Assembly: GCF_011386835.1 (NCBI RefSeq)
Contig: NC_088800.1
Span: 13,540,572-13,604,571, forward strand
DNA length: 64,000 nt
Reading direction: 5' to 3'
Source: Chrysemys picta bellii
Taxonomy: Eukaryota; Chordata; Testudines; Emydidae
Shown here: piece after piece, positions 12,420-23,690 of the stretch
Numbering within the stretch: the first letter of the stretch is position 1
Layout: every line of letters begins with the position of its first letter
Made by a program: the position numbers and the translations under genes
Notes under the pieces: model-generated
Told to the model about the DNA's origin: nothing
The model's database searches: none
Seen by the model: the letters and a program-made list of their open reading frames with translations, nothing else

Positions 12420-12757
12420 TAGGGTTGCCACTTGTCCAGGTTTTTGCAGGATCATCTCTGTATTGAAGTAGCTGTCCTGGGAAATCTGTAAAGGTAGAAT
12501 CATAGAATATCAGGGTTGGAAGGGACCTCAGGAGGTCATCTAGTTCAACCCCCTGCTCAAAGCAGGACCAATTCCGAGACAGATTTTTGCCCCAAATTGC
12601 CCCCTCAAGGATTGAACTCACAACCCTAGGTTTAGCAGGCCAATGCTCAAAGCACTGAGCTATCCCTCACTCCATACACAATGCCAGCTGTCCAGTTTAT
12701 GGTATCGGGATCATTCCAGATGTCTTGGTTTTTTGTACCTAAGAGGTGGCAATCCTA
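12420..12757. mobile_element. hAT-like element interrupted by a SINE
   Basis: The left end TAGGGTTGCCACTTGTCC pairs with the right end AGAGGTGGCAATCCTA as inverted repeats. The two halves (12420-12495 and 12670-12757) flank a SINE copy. The flanking 8-mers CCAGGAAC and CAAAGCAA do not match well, so the exact ends or the TSD have decayed. Confidence 0.6.
12496..12669 (-). mobile_element. tRNA-CR1 SINE (turtle type), reverse orientation
   Basis: Reading the - strand: a tRNA-like head GGGATAGCTCAGTGCTTTGA with box A, a box B-like GAGTTCAATCCTTGAGGGGG, then a CR1-type tail with AGGTCCCTTCCAACCCTGAT ending in TATGATTCT. It matches the + strand copy at 40841-41010. It is inserted into a hAT-like element. 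Confidence 0.85.
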
Positions 12758-14864
12758 CAAAGCAATAGTACTTTCATCCCCCTTCTACCTGCCATGCTTC
12801 AGATAGATTGCCTCAATACAACAAGGCAACCTGTGTTGCTCTCATCCCAAGGCCTGACTTTCAAAACAGCCAGAATGAAAATTGGTGATTTGCAGTACAA
12901 AATACTTGAGAACATCTCAAATTGCCTACTGTCTTTAGAACAAATTCAGGCTATGGAGTGGGTCGAATGTGAGCTGTGAATGATAGATACTCATATTCCT
13001 TTCACCCTAATCCAGTGCCAGCTACATCAGCCAACTAGATAATCTGTTGGAAGGGCAATCTGTGAGATCAGTGTTAGTGCTAACAGCAGCATGGAGACTG
13101 TGGGAAGGAGGAAAAGGGGATGCTGTGGCAAGCCATCCTCCATGCTCTGTAGGCAAGGTGCCATGTCCCTGGAGAAATAATGCATGGCAACTTCTTCCCA
13201 TGGCTTTCAAATGCCTCAAAATAGATCTAAAGCCATATTTGACAGCTCCCCGAGTGTAAAGACCAGCAGTGGCACCGTGTCAAGCCGCACCCAGCCTGAG
13301 CAGCGTGTGCCTGTGTTCTGACTGGCCAATCATCTCTGAACATCTTGGATTCAAAGGTGAATGAATTCAAATGACACACGCACAAAAGGAGGTTGCCAAG
13401 CAACCTGGAGCCTGAAACACCCCACCTTTCAGGGTATGAAAGTAGAGAACAGGCGGTTCACGGCTGAGACAATTTACACTTGTAATGTTCCCTTTTTGCC
13501 ATTTGGAACAATAATAATACATGTATTATGTACTTTAAAAAAAAACATGTCCTGAATAATGCAGGGATGGAACAGATGGAGTGGGAAGGAGCTTACCAGG
13601 TCTTGCGGCAACTGAAAGAGACTGACAACTCTGTATCAATGTCTCACGTCTCCTGTGATATCTGTAATCAGTGGCCTCACGGCCAGCTGCTTTTATATAT
13701 TCATTCCATACAGTGTTCTTGGAGCCTTGTTGTGTCTGCCTCACACCATATAGTGTCTGCTCTCTGGCTTAGTGTAGCTGTCAGGCTTTGGGGTGCTGAA
13801 TGTCTGTGTATTAACAGTGTTGCACAAGATAAAGCCCTATCATGCTTAGGGGCAGGCATGAAAGAAAAACTTGGGTTGTCCAGCCCTGAACTTCCAAGGA
13901 GAGAGAGAGAGAGAGTGTGTGTGTGTTAGCAGATGGAGAGACTCCAAACCCATATAGTCTGAACTCAATGGGCTTTGGATATGTAACCTCTATAGGCTCC
14001 CTTGAACATCCCAGTCCTATATTGTGTTGATACCGCTTATCTTTACAGTGGGCAGAGTCAGATCCAAAGAACCCTGGGATTTGAGGAGCTCAGAATCTCC
14101 ACCTGGATCGGGCCCATCTGGAAATGTGCTGCTCCCCATCACGTGTTCTTTATGCTGAGGGACAATGGAATTTTGTTGGTCCCTCACGTTTCTCTCTGCC
14201 TCTGTTGCTGGCTCCCTCATTTGCTGTCATAATCTTCAGCAACATCAGAATTGCCTTTGCATCAAGATTTGATGATGTCATAGCCAGAGGAGTCTGACAA
14301 CAGGTATAAGATTAAGCAGCAGGTGCAGGCAAGCTGTATGGAAGACACACAGCCCCTGTTTTCATGCAAATACCCAGAGTCATAATGAATGAAGGGAAGA
14401 GAAAGAGAGATGGGGACTGTGTGATATGTTAGCAGAATTCTTACTTCAAAGGCCATTTTTCAAAGTTTCCCAGGAGGTGTTGGTGTCTCTTTAATCCTTC
14501 ACCTCAGGATTCTTGGCATCTGTTGGCGCTGCGTTATATTCTGGACATGTTGAAATGTAACACGGTGTAACAAGACATGATCAGTTGGATGAGGCTTTAT
14601 GTAGCATGAAAAGGTTTCTGTGCTTTCTCTTTTTATTATTTACATTCCCAGAGAAGGTTATATGCCATGTGGGCTTTGCAAAGATAAATGACTAACCCGT
14701 GCTTTCTGGCAGCTTCCCCAGAATTCAGCAAGGATTCTATCTAAGAACTGGTCTAATACTTTTTATATCTGGTCTCAAATTTTAGCTTTGAAGGACCCAT
14801 GTGAGAAAGAGATCCTGAGTGACTGTGCATGTCATGAAACCACGTGCAACTGGGCACCACTGAC
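12758..14864. other. Intron sequence with a dinucleotide repeat
   Basis: A (GA)n(GT)n tract lies at 13899-13927. The ORF at 13528-13929 has no recognisable domain and runs into that tract. Nothing else was recognised. Confidence 0.45.
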
Positions 14865-15075
14865 AATTAGGAGACACTCCAGACTGGAACAGCAGAAAGA
14901 GAGGCAGGACAGGTGTCAAGTGCACTGGCCTTGCTGTGTGTGTAGCCCAGCAGTGGCATAGCAAGGGGTGAATTGAGTCAGGAATGTGGTGCCCCAGCAG
15001 AACTCTGTATGGAGCCAGCCCTGCAATAGCAGGGGGAGTTGGAGGTCAGGACTGAGCTGCATCTGTTGATTTGTG
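14865..15075 (+). repeat. Diverged interspersed repeat, copy 1 of 3
   Basis: It shares a wording of the type GACTGGAACAGCAGAA, then TGGAGGTCAGGACTGAG, with 33310-33515 and, inverted, with 44945-45140. Units of about 60-70 bp recur imperfectly within it. The family was not identified. Confidence 0.4.
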
Positions 15076-15714
15076 TCCAAGAAACTCACACCGTGCCTGT
15101 CTATGCTTAGCATGATTGGCCAGAGCCGCTGTCCAGCACTTTCATGAGCAATAACATTCATCACCTTTACTGAAGCAATATTAATGCAGATAAGTGTCTG
15201 AGTGGCTTAAAGTACAAGATCAGCTCACTCCTAGGCTCCTGCTTACCACAGAACTAAATCTATCTTTCTGGAATATTTCAGTGGAAGGGAGTTTTATGGC
15301 GGTGTCATCAGCTCTTTGTTCTATTTACTGCGTGTCATTAGTCTTCCTGCAGGGTGCAATCCAGGGAAGCACAGCAATCCTGCATGGGATTTATCAGAGA
15401 GTGCTGGTAGGGAGGGAGCATGTGCTAATAAGGTCTCCAGTAGCATGCAGCGCAGTGGTTGGCATGCAACTGTATTGCAACTCTCCTGTGGATGGAATGT
15501 CAGAGCTGCTCACTTGTAAGGAACTCGCTCTGTAGGGTCTGCGTGTTTTGAAAGGAGGCTTCAGTTGATGTACCAGAGGCCTCTCTATTTGGGTCATGTG
15601 TTCCAAGGGTCATGTGTTCCACCCCAGCCATACCATATATCTACTGTTAGCTGATAAATTTCAATAGCATTCACGTGTGAAGCCAGGAGAAGAACCCCCC
15701 GTGAATTTGCTAGA

Positions 15715-15830
15715 ACCCTTGGGCCCAATCTTGCAAGGTGCTGAATGCCCTCAACAACTCATTGTCTTCAGTGAGGGATGCGGTCACTCAGCACCTTGCA
15801 GAAGTCCTCGGAGGGTGCAGAACCCAGGCA
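15715..15830. repeat. Short palindromic repeat
   Basis: GCAAGGTGCTGAATGCCCTC near 15735 pairs with ACTCAGCACCTTGCAG near 15786-15801. The copy folds on itself around a CATTGTCTTCAGTG centre. It is probably a MITE. Confidence 0.55.
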
Positions 15831-16725
15831 AGTGAAAAAACTCAAATAACCTCCGCTGGGTCTCTAGAAATAAGTTCTGGACATGCTCCAGCCTCTTTTG
15901 TAGCATATTGTCCAGCTGAGACAAGGGGTCTCGGGTCGTCCTGTGAGGTGAGCAGGATTCAGGCCTCTTACATCACTGGCAAAATTATGGCAAAACCTTC
16001 CAGGGCTTTTGTGGATAGAACGCTGACCCTGCTCTTGGTTTTCCTTTTGGCTGATGGCAGAAATACATATGCTGGAACGAGGCCTCTCAATTAACATGCT
16101 GCACTTGCTCCCACGCAGAGAAGAGATAAGAGTTGTTAAAGCTGCAGTCATCAATTGCAAAAGAGAACACATTTTATTTTGCTTTGTGCTATTTACAGCT
16201 GTTGTCCATTCCGAGTTCTCAGGAGCCCCATTCCCCGCTACAACTGCACAGCCCCATAAGTTTAACTCAGCAGTGAGACTGAAAAACCGCACTAAATCAT
16301 GGTGATGTGGGAGAGAAGAAAATGTCTGGAAATGGGAAAATGTAGCTGATGTCTTTGCAAAGGCTGAAGTTTTTGCTTGTTGCTACTTTAAAGTGCTACA
16401 GCCAGATGGCATAGAGGCTGTAACGGAATAGCAGCCTCACCCTCTGAGACTGGCAAAATGCTGCTAGTGGCTTTTCAAAGGCCAGGGTGATCCTTTCGTG
16501 CAGTTTTTAAATGCTCAAGGCATTTTCTGTATTTTGATCAGTGAGTCATAGTATGCGAACAATGTGGAACTAATATAAGGCTGTTGGGAAACTGAGTTCT
16601 AGTTCATGTGCTTTACTGGACTCATGATACGGCAGCTCTGTGTGAGTTCTCAGATCACAGGTACAGCTTACATTGTTTTATACCCGCTTACTCGTTGGCA
16701 GGAGGCGAGGGGGCTGGGGAGGAAA

Positions 16726-16756
<31 letters not shown>

Positions 16757-16874
16757 ACAGGGAAATTAACTCTAGATCTGAGTCTGTAGCCCAGACACTT
16801 ACAATGAGGAATAACTAAAGAACTGCATATGCAGTTGTCAAGAAGAAGCATGGTCTATGGGTTGATACAAATGA
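15831..16874. other. Intron sequence with an AAAG microsatellite
   Basis: (AAAG)n lies at about 16731-16757. The 142-codon ORF on the - strand (15864-16292) shows no family motif and is treated as chance. Confidence 0.45.
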
Positions 16875-17085
16875 GTAGGAAATGAGAAATCTGAATTTTG
16901 TTTCCATCTCTGCCACAGTCTTGTTTTGTCAGGCAAGTTACTAGCCCTCTCTTTACTATACCTATTTTTTTTTAACATGGACATTATGAGGATTAATCCA
17001 TTAATGTTTGTAAAGTGGTTAGAAATCCACGGGTGACGTTGGGATCCTCAGGAGGCGCTATAGGAGGGCGAAGTATTATCATTTG
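16875..17085 (+). repeat. MIR-like SINE
   Basis: The order is a TTTCCATCTCTGCCACAGTC segment, a GGCAAGTTACTAGCCC segment, then GAGGATTAATCCATTAATG, TTTGTAAAGTGGTTAG and a GGCGCTATAGGAGGGC tail. This is the MIR/CORE-SINE layout on the + strand. Confidence 0.65.
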
Positions 17086-18540
17086 TTAACTCGGTATTTA
17101 TTTACAATATTATTGCTTACGCAGTAAAGTGCAGCTGATTCCTTTTGTGGGGGCCACAGTTTCTGCTTGATACTGCCCCAAAGGCTTGTCAAGCAGGGTC
17201 CCCTTGAGCAATATAGGTACAGCAAAATAATGTTACATATTTCAGAAATGATCTGATAGAACTGGACAAAATCATCTTGGCATTGGTGTGACACTAACAA
17301 AGGCTGGTTTGCACAAAACCAAAATACACAAAGTTGTGCTCAACATTGTGAATACTCCCAACAATATTATTTTTAAGCAAAATAATTCTTTTTCTTTCAC
17401 TTTTGTCCCCAGTTCTTGCCCATATCCCCACTCCTGTGCTCTTCTCCTCCATTCCAACACCGATCATCCCCATTCCCAGATCCTGCCTCTCCCTCATGGA
17501 GCATGCTTAGTGAAGACGGAATGTGCAAACTGAGATTTTTCAAAGGCTTATAACTTGGCCAAGTTTAGACATTTTTTCACAGGAACAGCAAAAGACACAT
17601 CCCTGTTATCATGGTGACTCCCTCTAACTCCTGTCAAGTTTCAACTCCCTTCACTAAAGCATGAAGGTGCTAGCGTTTCTCAATGCAATAGTTGTAAGAT
17701 TTTTTTTTAACATGGGCAAAACAACATTTTTAGCTGAAATTTCCCAAAATATTTCAGCTTTAGGCAGACACCTGGCACTGAAAATTTCAACCCCAGCAAT
17801 TAGTTTGGCAAAGTTATAAGCAACTGAAAACAGTGTCTTATAATTGAATGTGTCAGGCAATAGTAACTATACGTGTCACTAGTTGCACTACCTATATGTA
17901 CTTAAATCAGGGAAATAATCTCTCTCTTACTTTAAGTGAGTATGTAGTGATGGTTGACCTCAGAGACTGTCCTCTTTGCAGCCTGCCTAGATAAAACCTA
18001 TATCTCTATTCTTCCTTTATTTTGTGCAAAGTCACTTGCACAGTTGTAACACCAGTGGGTTTGATTCCCCCAGCAGTGCTAATACTTTGCATCTCAGGCC
18101 AAAACCCTAAGGGCAGGTAGATGCTTAGGGGCTTGGAATGTTATCAGCTGCTCAAGGAGAAACACAAGGTGAAGTTGGCCCTTAGCAAATGAAATCCTGT
18201 CCTGTCACCTTTAAGCATCAGTGCAATTTGTCATTAACTTACAGGGTCAAACTTTCATAAATGGCCTTGAAATCTGAAGCTGCAGTTTCATGCAGAAAAC
18301 CCTATAACTGTGCATACAGTTGTCTATGCAGGCAAATTCAGGGATGGTCGGGTTCTATGTGCAAAATCATGTGTGCAAATTTGACAGCCAGGATGAAAAT
18401 ATGGCCTTTAGAATTAGGAAATGTCAAAACCGAGGGAACACTGCCTCTCTGTTGGCTTATTGTCATATTATTCTCTCCAGGGATTAAAAGGCAAAATGCC
18501 ACCCACAAAGATAAAATACAAAACAACGTCCTGTCTACGT
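17086..18540. other. Intron sequence with a possible old repeat
   Basis: Bases 17530-17830 (CTTATAACTTGGCCAAGTTT near the start and GTTTGGCAAAGTTATAAGCA near the end) look like an old interspersed repeat with weakly inverted ends. The rest is unremarkable. Confidence 0.35.
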
Positions 18541-18559
18541 TTTATTTTCTGTTTTATAG
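18541..18559 (+). promoter_or_regulatory. Splice acceptor with polypyrimidine tract
   Basis: A T-rich run ending in TTTTATAG immediately precedes the carboxypeptidase exon. The AG is at 18558-18559. It fixes the exon start and the phase-1 entry. Confidence 0.85.
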
Positions 18560-18740
18560 GCAATCGTCCCTATGTGGTGCTCATGGCACGTGTTCACCCT
18601 GGGGAGAGCAATGCCAGCTGGGTAATGAAGGGGACCATGGAGTTCCTCGTGAGCAATGACCCCATTGCTGAGCTCCTGAGGAAATGTTTCATTTTCAAAA
18701 TCATCCCCATGCTCAATCCAGATGGAGTCATCAATGGCAA
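18560..18740 (+). CDS. AGBL1: Internal exon of a cytosolic carboxypeptidase (CCP family), probably AGBL1/CCP4
   Basis: This is an open 181-bp exon. A pyrimidine-rich tract ending in TTTTATAG lies just before 18560 and a consensus donor GTAAGT starts at 18741. It enters in phase 1 and leaves in phase 2: the last two bases, AA, plus C or T from the next exon would give the Asn expected after Gly. The peptide starts NRPYVV and carries RVHPGES, where His (18595-18597) and Glu (18604-18606) of HxxE are two of the three zinc ligands of M14 carboxypeptidases. It ends with [10 protein letters not shown], another hallmark of the CCP family. CCPs remove glutamates from the tails of tubulin and other cytosolic proteins. 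The NASWVMKGT segment fits the CCP1/CCP4 branch rather than CCP2, 3, 5 or 6. AGBL1 is preferred over AGTPBP1 from recalled residues (Ser after HPGE). The exon is intact, with no stop or frameshift. No neighbouring exon was recognised in the window. Confidence 0.9.
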
Positions 18741-18746
18741 GTAAGT
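18741..18746 (+). promoter_or_regulatory. Splice donor GTAAGT
   Basis: This is a perfect consensus 5' splice site following AA at the exon end. Reading through it meets a TAA stop at once, which supports splicing here. Confidence 0.9.
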
Positions 18747-19293
18747 TGTGACAACCTTTGTTTACCCTGGGGCTGTCTGAGAAGCCTTCCCTGGACCTAT
18801 ATGGGAAACTTTATCTCAGTCTGGGCAGCAAGCCTTATCTCTGGGAGCTGTTGGTCAGGAGAACATCCTTCGTATGGATCCTGGCATTCCTGTGTTAGTC
18901 ACATATAGCCACACAATAGTCACTTGTTTGGTGTCTGATTTCACAACTGTGAACCCTGAGTAGCAATAATAGCCCTCAGCTGCCAGGGCAGAGCTCTGCC
19001 ACACCACATGGCCTAACTTGGCTCTAGCTGGCTAAACAGAAATCCATCTGTCCCTGCTAAATCATTCAGTGCAGACGTCACCTGCAAGACAGCAATGCTT
19101 GGGAATAACTTGCTTTAATTGATGTTTTGCATAGCCTGAGACGGGGGGAAGAGGATTACGGATCTATTTTACCTTTGTGCTTTCATTTAAATACTTCCAC
19201 CCAGTGACGCTCCCTTCATCTCCCCACTCACATTTCTTGAGGGATTTTGAGTCCTCCTGGGCCTAGGGAATGCTGATCTGCTCTGGATTCCCT
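18747..19293. other. Intron sequence after the exon
   Basis: No further exon was seen. The ORF continuing near 18684-18908 is a shadow in another frame. Confidence 0.5.
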
Positions 19294-19549
19294 TGGGGGA
19301 TGTCTGCACAGCAAAAGCGGTGCGTGGGTTCACCTACCTGAGCTAGCCTGGGTAACAATAGAAGTGCCGGGAGGACTTCAGAGCGGACAATGAGCTGAGT
19401 ACGTACCCTGGGTGTCTGCTGGGCTTGTATTACCTGTGCTGCGGTGCCCACGCTGCATTGTCTTCGCTGCTATTACCCTTGCTCGCTGGATTCAAGGGAG
19501 CCCAGGTAGGCTAGTAGTACACGGCTTTTACTGGGCAGACATACTCCCG
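19294..19549. mobile_element. Long-TIR MITE
   Basis: The left GGATGTCTGCACAGCAAAAG pairs with the right end, whose reverse complement reads AGTATGTCTGCCCAGTAAAA. The pairing continues inward through GCTAGCCTGGGTAA/AGCCTACCTGGGCT. No ORF of interest. The family resembles the Harbinger-like elements in this window. Confidence 0.6.
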
Positions 19550-20744
19550 GAGTCTTCTTTGCATGCTCACTCCTTTTCCACCCCAACACATGCATACATG
19601 GTCACTCACTCCCTCGCTCTCTTGACTGAATCGAAGAAAGCACTGTCCTGCTTCTGACATAGAAACCTGAAATACAAGGTAGCCAGTGAGGTGGAGAGAA
19701 GACCCTATTTTAGAACTGGGCTAGATGAGATGGGCTTGGGGGGGTATTTGGGGAAACCCCAAATGCTTCTGAACATGGAGTTTACCCACTTGCAATGGGT
19801 ATTTGGTAGTGGCACTATAATATATTCACTGTCTTCTTTTAGGGTGATCATGTCTCCCCCTGGTGACAGGCCTCAGCAATTATAACTACCTGCTGATTAC
19901 AGCTAGAGGAGTTACTCCTTTTGGTCAGGTGTAGGGACTTCCATTTTTGGTGCTGAAGGTGTTAAGTTTTTGATCCTCACTGGTGACCGTGGTTCATGCG
20001 TGTGCATGGCCACAGTTTGTTATAATAGGCTAATCTCAAAAGTCTGGGAAATTGGTTCAGACAAGCACTCAAAAGTCTGGCTGCTCCTTCAGACTTCTTG
20101 AGTGTGTAAAACTGTGTTGGGATCTTCTGGGAACACCCTTCCCTGTGGCCTGTGGACCCTTCTGATTTGGGTACAGGCTGGATGGGACCCCACAGGTGCA
20201 GAGACAGTAGCAGAAAATGAAAAACAATGAGAGAAACCGAACAGAACTTTATCAAACTTCCCAAATCAATTCATTCTGAGTTGGTGCAAAAGCTTCAGTG
20301 GGCAGGTGCTGGAGGTTGCTTCGATATTCCCCAGCCTGTCACAATGCTATGAACCATCATGTCATTCATGATATATCACCTCCAAGGAAGCGGGTACAAC
20401 AGCAGCTTGGCAGCTCCATTTGATGGAAAAAGACAACCCCTGAGTGTTCTAGGTCTCTGCAGGCATTGAATACCCTAATCCTTCCAGGCAGCAAAGGCAA
20501 ATGGAAGGTGGATGGGTTTTTTGTTCCCCCTGCTTCCCTTTCACTGTACTTAAAATCTTCAGCAGATGGAGGACTGGAGGGAACGACTGACCTTTCTTTC
20601 TCAAGCATTCAGGAGGTGACTCTTTAAGGGTGGGACCTCAATGGGGAGGACAGAGCTCTGCATGGCACTTCGATGAAGTGCCACTTCTGTGCTCATGTCA
20701 CCCAGGAGGAACTCCGCCTCACCAGGCGCAGAGGAGCTCAAACC
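19550..20744. other. Intron sequence without recognised features
   Basis: Only short ORFs without motifs are present. Confidence 0.45.
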
Positions 20745-20844
20745 TGACTCGGGTGACGGGAGCACCTCTTGCTTGAGAGATGAGCCAGGAGATCCTGGTT
20801 CTATTCCTGGCTCTGCCATTGACTGCATGGCCCTGGGCCAGTCA

Positions 20845-21103
20845 AGGCTTGACTAGATGACCAGTTAGTGCATGGCACGTTGGGGTGCAAATCTATGGCA
20901 CCCTAGCTTGCCACGCGCTAGAGGTTCCCTGCTGTGCTTTGATCTCCTCGACCTTGGAATGGGGGTAGATAAGTGCGCGTGCCCAGTAGGGAACTTCTAG
21001 TGTGCAGTAGCAGGTCCGCCTGGCCAGTTAGTGCATGGCAGGCTAGTGTGCTGTAGATCTACACTCAGCTTGCTGTGCACTAACCGTTCATCTAGGCAAG
21101 CCT
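20845..21103. mobile_element. Harbinger-like MITE with TCA target duplication
   Basis: The left end AGGCTTGACTAGATGACCAG pairs with the right end, reverse-complemented AGGCTTGCCTAGATGAACGG. It is flanked by TCA at 20842-20844 and 21104-21106, fitting the TNA preference of PIF/Harbinger transposases. Removing the element restores a continuous MIR-like sequence. Length 259 bp, no ORF. Confidence 0.8.
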
Positions 21104-21154
21104 TCAGTTTGCCTTTTTGTGCCTCTGTTTTCCCAGCTGTAAAATGGGGATAAA

Positions 21155-21360
21155 CATAGATGTTAGAGATGGAAAAGACCTATATCTAGTCCATCTCCCT
21201 GCAAATGCAGGATTGCTGCCCATGGTACCTTTACGAATGTTTTACCTAGTCTAGTTTCAAATGTTACATTGACTATTCCACAACCTAACACATAGTATAG
21301 CATGCACAGGAAGGGTTTCTGATACTCAGTGTATATTTTCCCCATCTTTTAATTTAATCC
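21155..21360 (-). mobile_element. CR1 fragment inside the MIR-like SINE
   Basis: TTAGAGATGGAAAAGACCTA, ATCTAGTCCATCTCCCTGC and a CCTAGTCTAGTTTCAAATGT segment follow the antisense order of a CR1 3' region. It is 5'-truncated, and its ends are approximate. Confidence 0.6.
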
Positions 21361-21769
21361 CCCCATTCCTGGTGACACCCTTTATAATTATGTTGTGAGG
21401 CTTAATTAAAGTGTGTAACATACTTTGAGATCTTGAGGTGGAAGGCGATAGAAAAGTGCCTAACTCTATCCATCCACCTGCTTTTGTAGCTTCCAATTTA
21501 TTACACAGTGAGAGAATGGAGATGCCAGTGTTAGGGGGCAGGAAGACATCTCACTTGTGTATTAACATGGCTTCACCCTTCTGTGCCCCCTCTGCTCTGG
21601 TGAGATATCCCCCCCCAGGCTCGCTTCTTTCTCATAATTCCATCAGAAATAATAGCTGGAGAGGTGAATGATCTCAAAACCTCCAGTTTTCACACCAGTG
21701 AGATACTTCTGTGTCGGCCTCCACTTGGGAGCCATAAACGAGTCAAGAGAGCCATGTACTGGGATTGTT

Positions 21770-22024
21770 ATTAGTTTGTATTACAGTCGTGCACGGAGGC
21801 TCTGACTGAATTCAGGGCCCGATGGTGTTAAGCCTTGCACATGTACACAGTCCGAAGTGGTATCTGCCCCAAATTGCTCACAGTTTAAATAGACAAGGCA
21901 GGCAAAGTGTAAGAGGAGAAACAAAGGTACAGCAGTAAAGTGACTTGCCCAGGGTCACACGGGTTAGTGGCAGAGGTGGGACTAGAACCCAGGCCTCCTG
22001 ACTCCCAGTCCAGTGCCCGCTCCC
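21770..22024 (-). repeat. MIR/L2-like fossil, reverse orientation
   Basis: ATTGTTATTAGTTTGTATTA, then CTGCCCCAAATTGCTCACAG, then TGACTTGCCCAGGGTCACAC and GAACCCAGGCCTCCTGACTC. The last two are the antisense of the most conserved MIR-like core. Confidence 0.6.
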
Positions 22025-22211
22025 TGGAAGCGGCGCGGGCTGAGGGATGTACTGGCCGCCCTTCCCGCAACCCCCATTGGCCTGGGACGGCGAACCGCGG
22101 CCAGTTGGAGCCGCGATCGGCCGAACCTGTGGATGCGTCAGGTAAAGAAACCAGCCCGGCCCGCCAGGGGCTTTTCCTGACGGGCCGCGTGCCAAAGGCT
22201 GCTGATCCGTG
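22025..22211. mobile_element. Truncated GC-rich hAT MITE (half copy)
   Basis: It shares the GCGATCGGCCGAACCTGTGG core and the closing GGGCCGCGTGCCAAAGGCTG with the intact copies at 37209-37541 and 47437-47647. The left half is missing and the right terminus is degraded (TGATCCGTG instead of CCGACCCCTG). Confidence 0.7.
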
Positions 22212-23539
22212 CCCTACTCCCTGCCTCTCCTGGGCCAGGATTCCCCCTCCCCCCACATCTCATTGCCTCCCCTCCCAGCCCCATGCCCAAAGGGTCAGGA
22301 GGAAATAATGCCCTCCTCTTCTCTTTTGGAAGGCTCTTAGAGGAGCCAGCCAGGGCAGTTTGATTGAGATGATTACCTTGAGCATCCCTGCCTGGCTGTG
22401 GCTTTTTAATGAGCAGAGTGATTGCAAATCTCTCCCCTTTGGAAGCACAGACTTCTATCAATCTCTCCCTGCCCCACTTTGTGCCGTGGATTAATGCTGC
22501 TCTAGTCCCCCTATCTCAGCATCTTTCCTTATTTAAGAGAGGATTAATTTTTCTTTGTTGGCAGTGCTTTGAAGCTCCTCCTCCCCCTATCTTCCCTTGG
22601 TGCCAAAGCATGCATAATACTTCATCGCCAGTCATGGAGATGGATGCCAGTGCGTGGCATTTACAAAGGGCTCCTGCTAGCAGCCCTGTCACCCCCGTGG
22701 TTCCCCGCCGTACCCAGCCCAACGGAAGTGCACTCTCATCCCAGCAGGGCACTGCATGATCACACTCCAGAAGCCTCGTGCAGTAACAAGACAAGCAGGG
22801 CCTCGCTGTTTGCTTTGGCTAATGTGATCTGAAAGTTACACGCGGCAAATATTCCTCTAACGCAGACATGAGTGCAGTAATGTGATTACACTCCAGCAGC
22901 ACACGGCCGAGATGGGAAACATCTCTCCTCCCGCCCCGACCTCCCCAGCTCTTCATTTCTTTCAGTGCTTTTACAATCTATCCCCATCCTTCAGCAATGG
23001 AAGGAATCACAGCTCTGGAACTGACCGTAAATGAAGTGTGTGTGTGTGTGTGTGGGGGGGTGCTTTTCATATAAAAACATAGCTCAACAACAGTCATCAC
23101 AGCTGAACCTGGCTTTGTACAAACCCAAAAGAAATTGTGAGCATCACAGTGTGATTGTTGTTATGTTTGACTGAATGCACTGGTCCTATACCCTTTCCCA
23201 GAGAACAGCAGTCAGGCATGTAGCCAATCAAATGACAGACCTGATTAATTTTGTTATATATGTTAAGTAAAGTATTAGAGGTTCTTTATCAGTGCCTCTC
23301 CTAGCTCTCGTCAAGAGGTGGGCATTATATATTTCCAAGGGCAGGGAGCAGTCTGAATGGCTTTTCAAAAGAACTATTTTAGCTAAAAATGAAACAAAGA
23401 AATAAAGAACCAATATAAAGACCAATATACAGAGAGCGAGAGCACAGTGTGTGAGACTCATTCGGCAATAGCAGCCATCTTGAACTGGTTAGCAGAGAGT
23501 GATCTTGCACGCAGGCAGCATACCCGCTTTATTGTAAAA
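22212..23539. other. Intron sequence with GT repeat
   Basis: (GT)n followed by G7 lies at 23036-23060. No gene was recognised. Confidence 0.45.
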
Positions 23540-23690
23540 TCTGGGTCTGGAGACCTGGATTTTATTCGTGGCTCTCCCACTGACTTGCTGTGTGACCCCT
23601 CTGTGCTTTAGCTTCCTCCCCCCTAAAATGGGGATAATTATGCTCTCTCACCTCTGGAAAGCATTTCAGATCTCTGGATGAAAATTGTGC
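23540..23690 (+). repeat. MIR-like SINE fragment
   Basis: GGAGACCTGGATTTTATTCG, TGACTTGCTGTGTGACC and CTAAAATGGGGATAATTATG are in MIR order on the + strand. Confidence 0.65.

Larger units (their letters stand above)
1..18559 (+). other. AGBL1: Upstream intron of the carboxypeptidase gene (partial)
   Basis: All sequence before the exon behaves as intron: short shadow ORFs, no second exon with splice sites, and many transposon fossils listed separately. The preceding exon must end with one base of a codon completed by GC. The 5' end of the intron is outside the window. The extent is inferred from the exon alone. Confidence 0.7.
20745..21465 (+). repeat. MIR-like SINE split by two later insertions
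   Basis: The SINE runs from ATCCTGGTTCTATTCCTGGC to a GGCCCTGGGCCAGTCA segment. It resumes after 21103 with GTGCCTCTGTTTTCCCAG and CTGTAAAATGGGGATAA, and resumes again after about 21360 with TTGTGAGGCTTAATTAAAG and TGAGATCTTGAGGTGGAAGG. The interruptions are a MITE (20845-21103) and a CR1 piece (about 21155-21360). This fixes the insertion order. Confidence 0.7.

Noticed and set aside
15864..16292. 142-codon ORF on the - strand
   Set aside because: No motif, no splice context, and no supporting domain or composition.
21878..22308. Three ORFs of 105 to 123 codons
   Set aside because: They run through a MIR-like fossil and a truncated GC-rich MITE. The open frames come from GC content.
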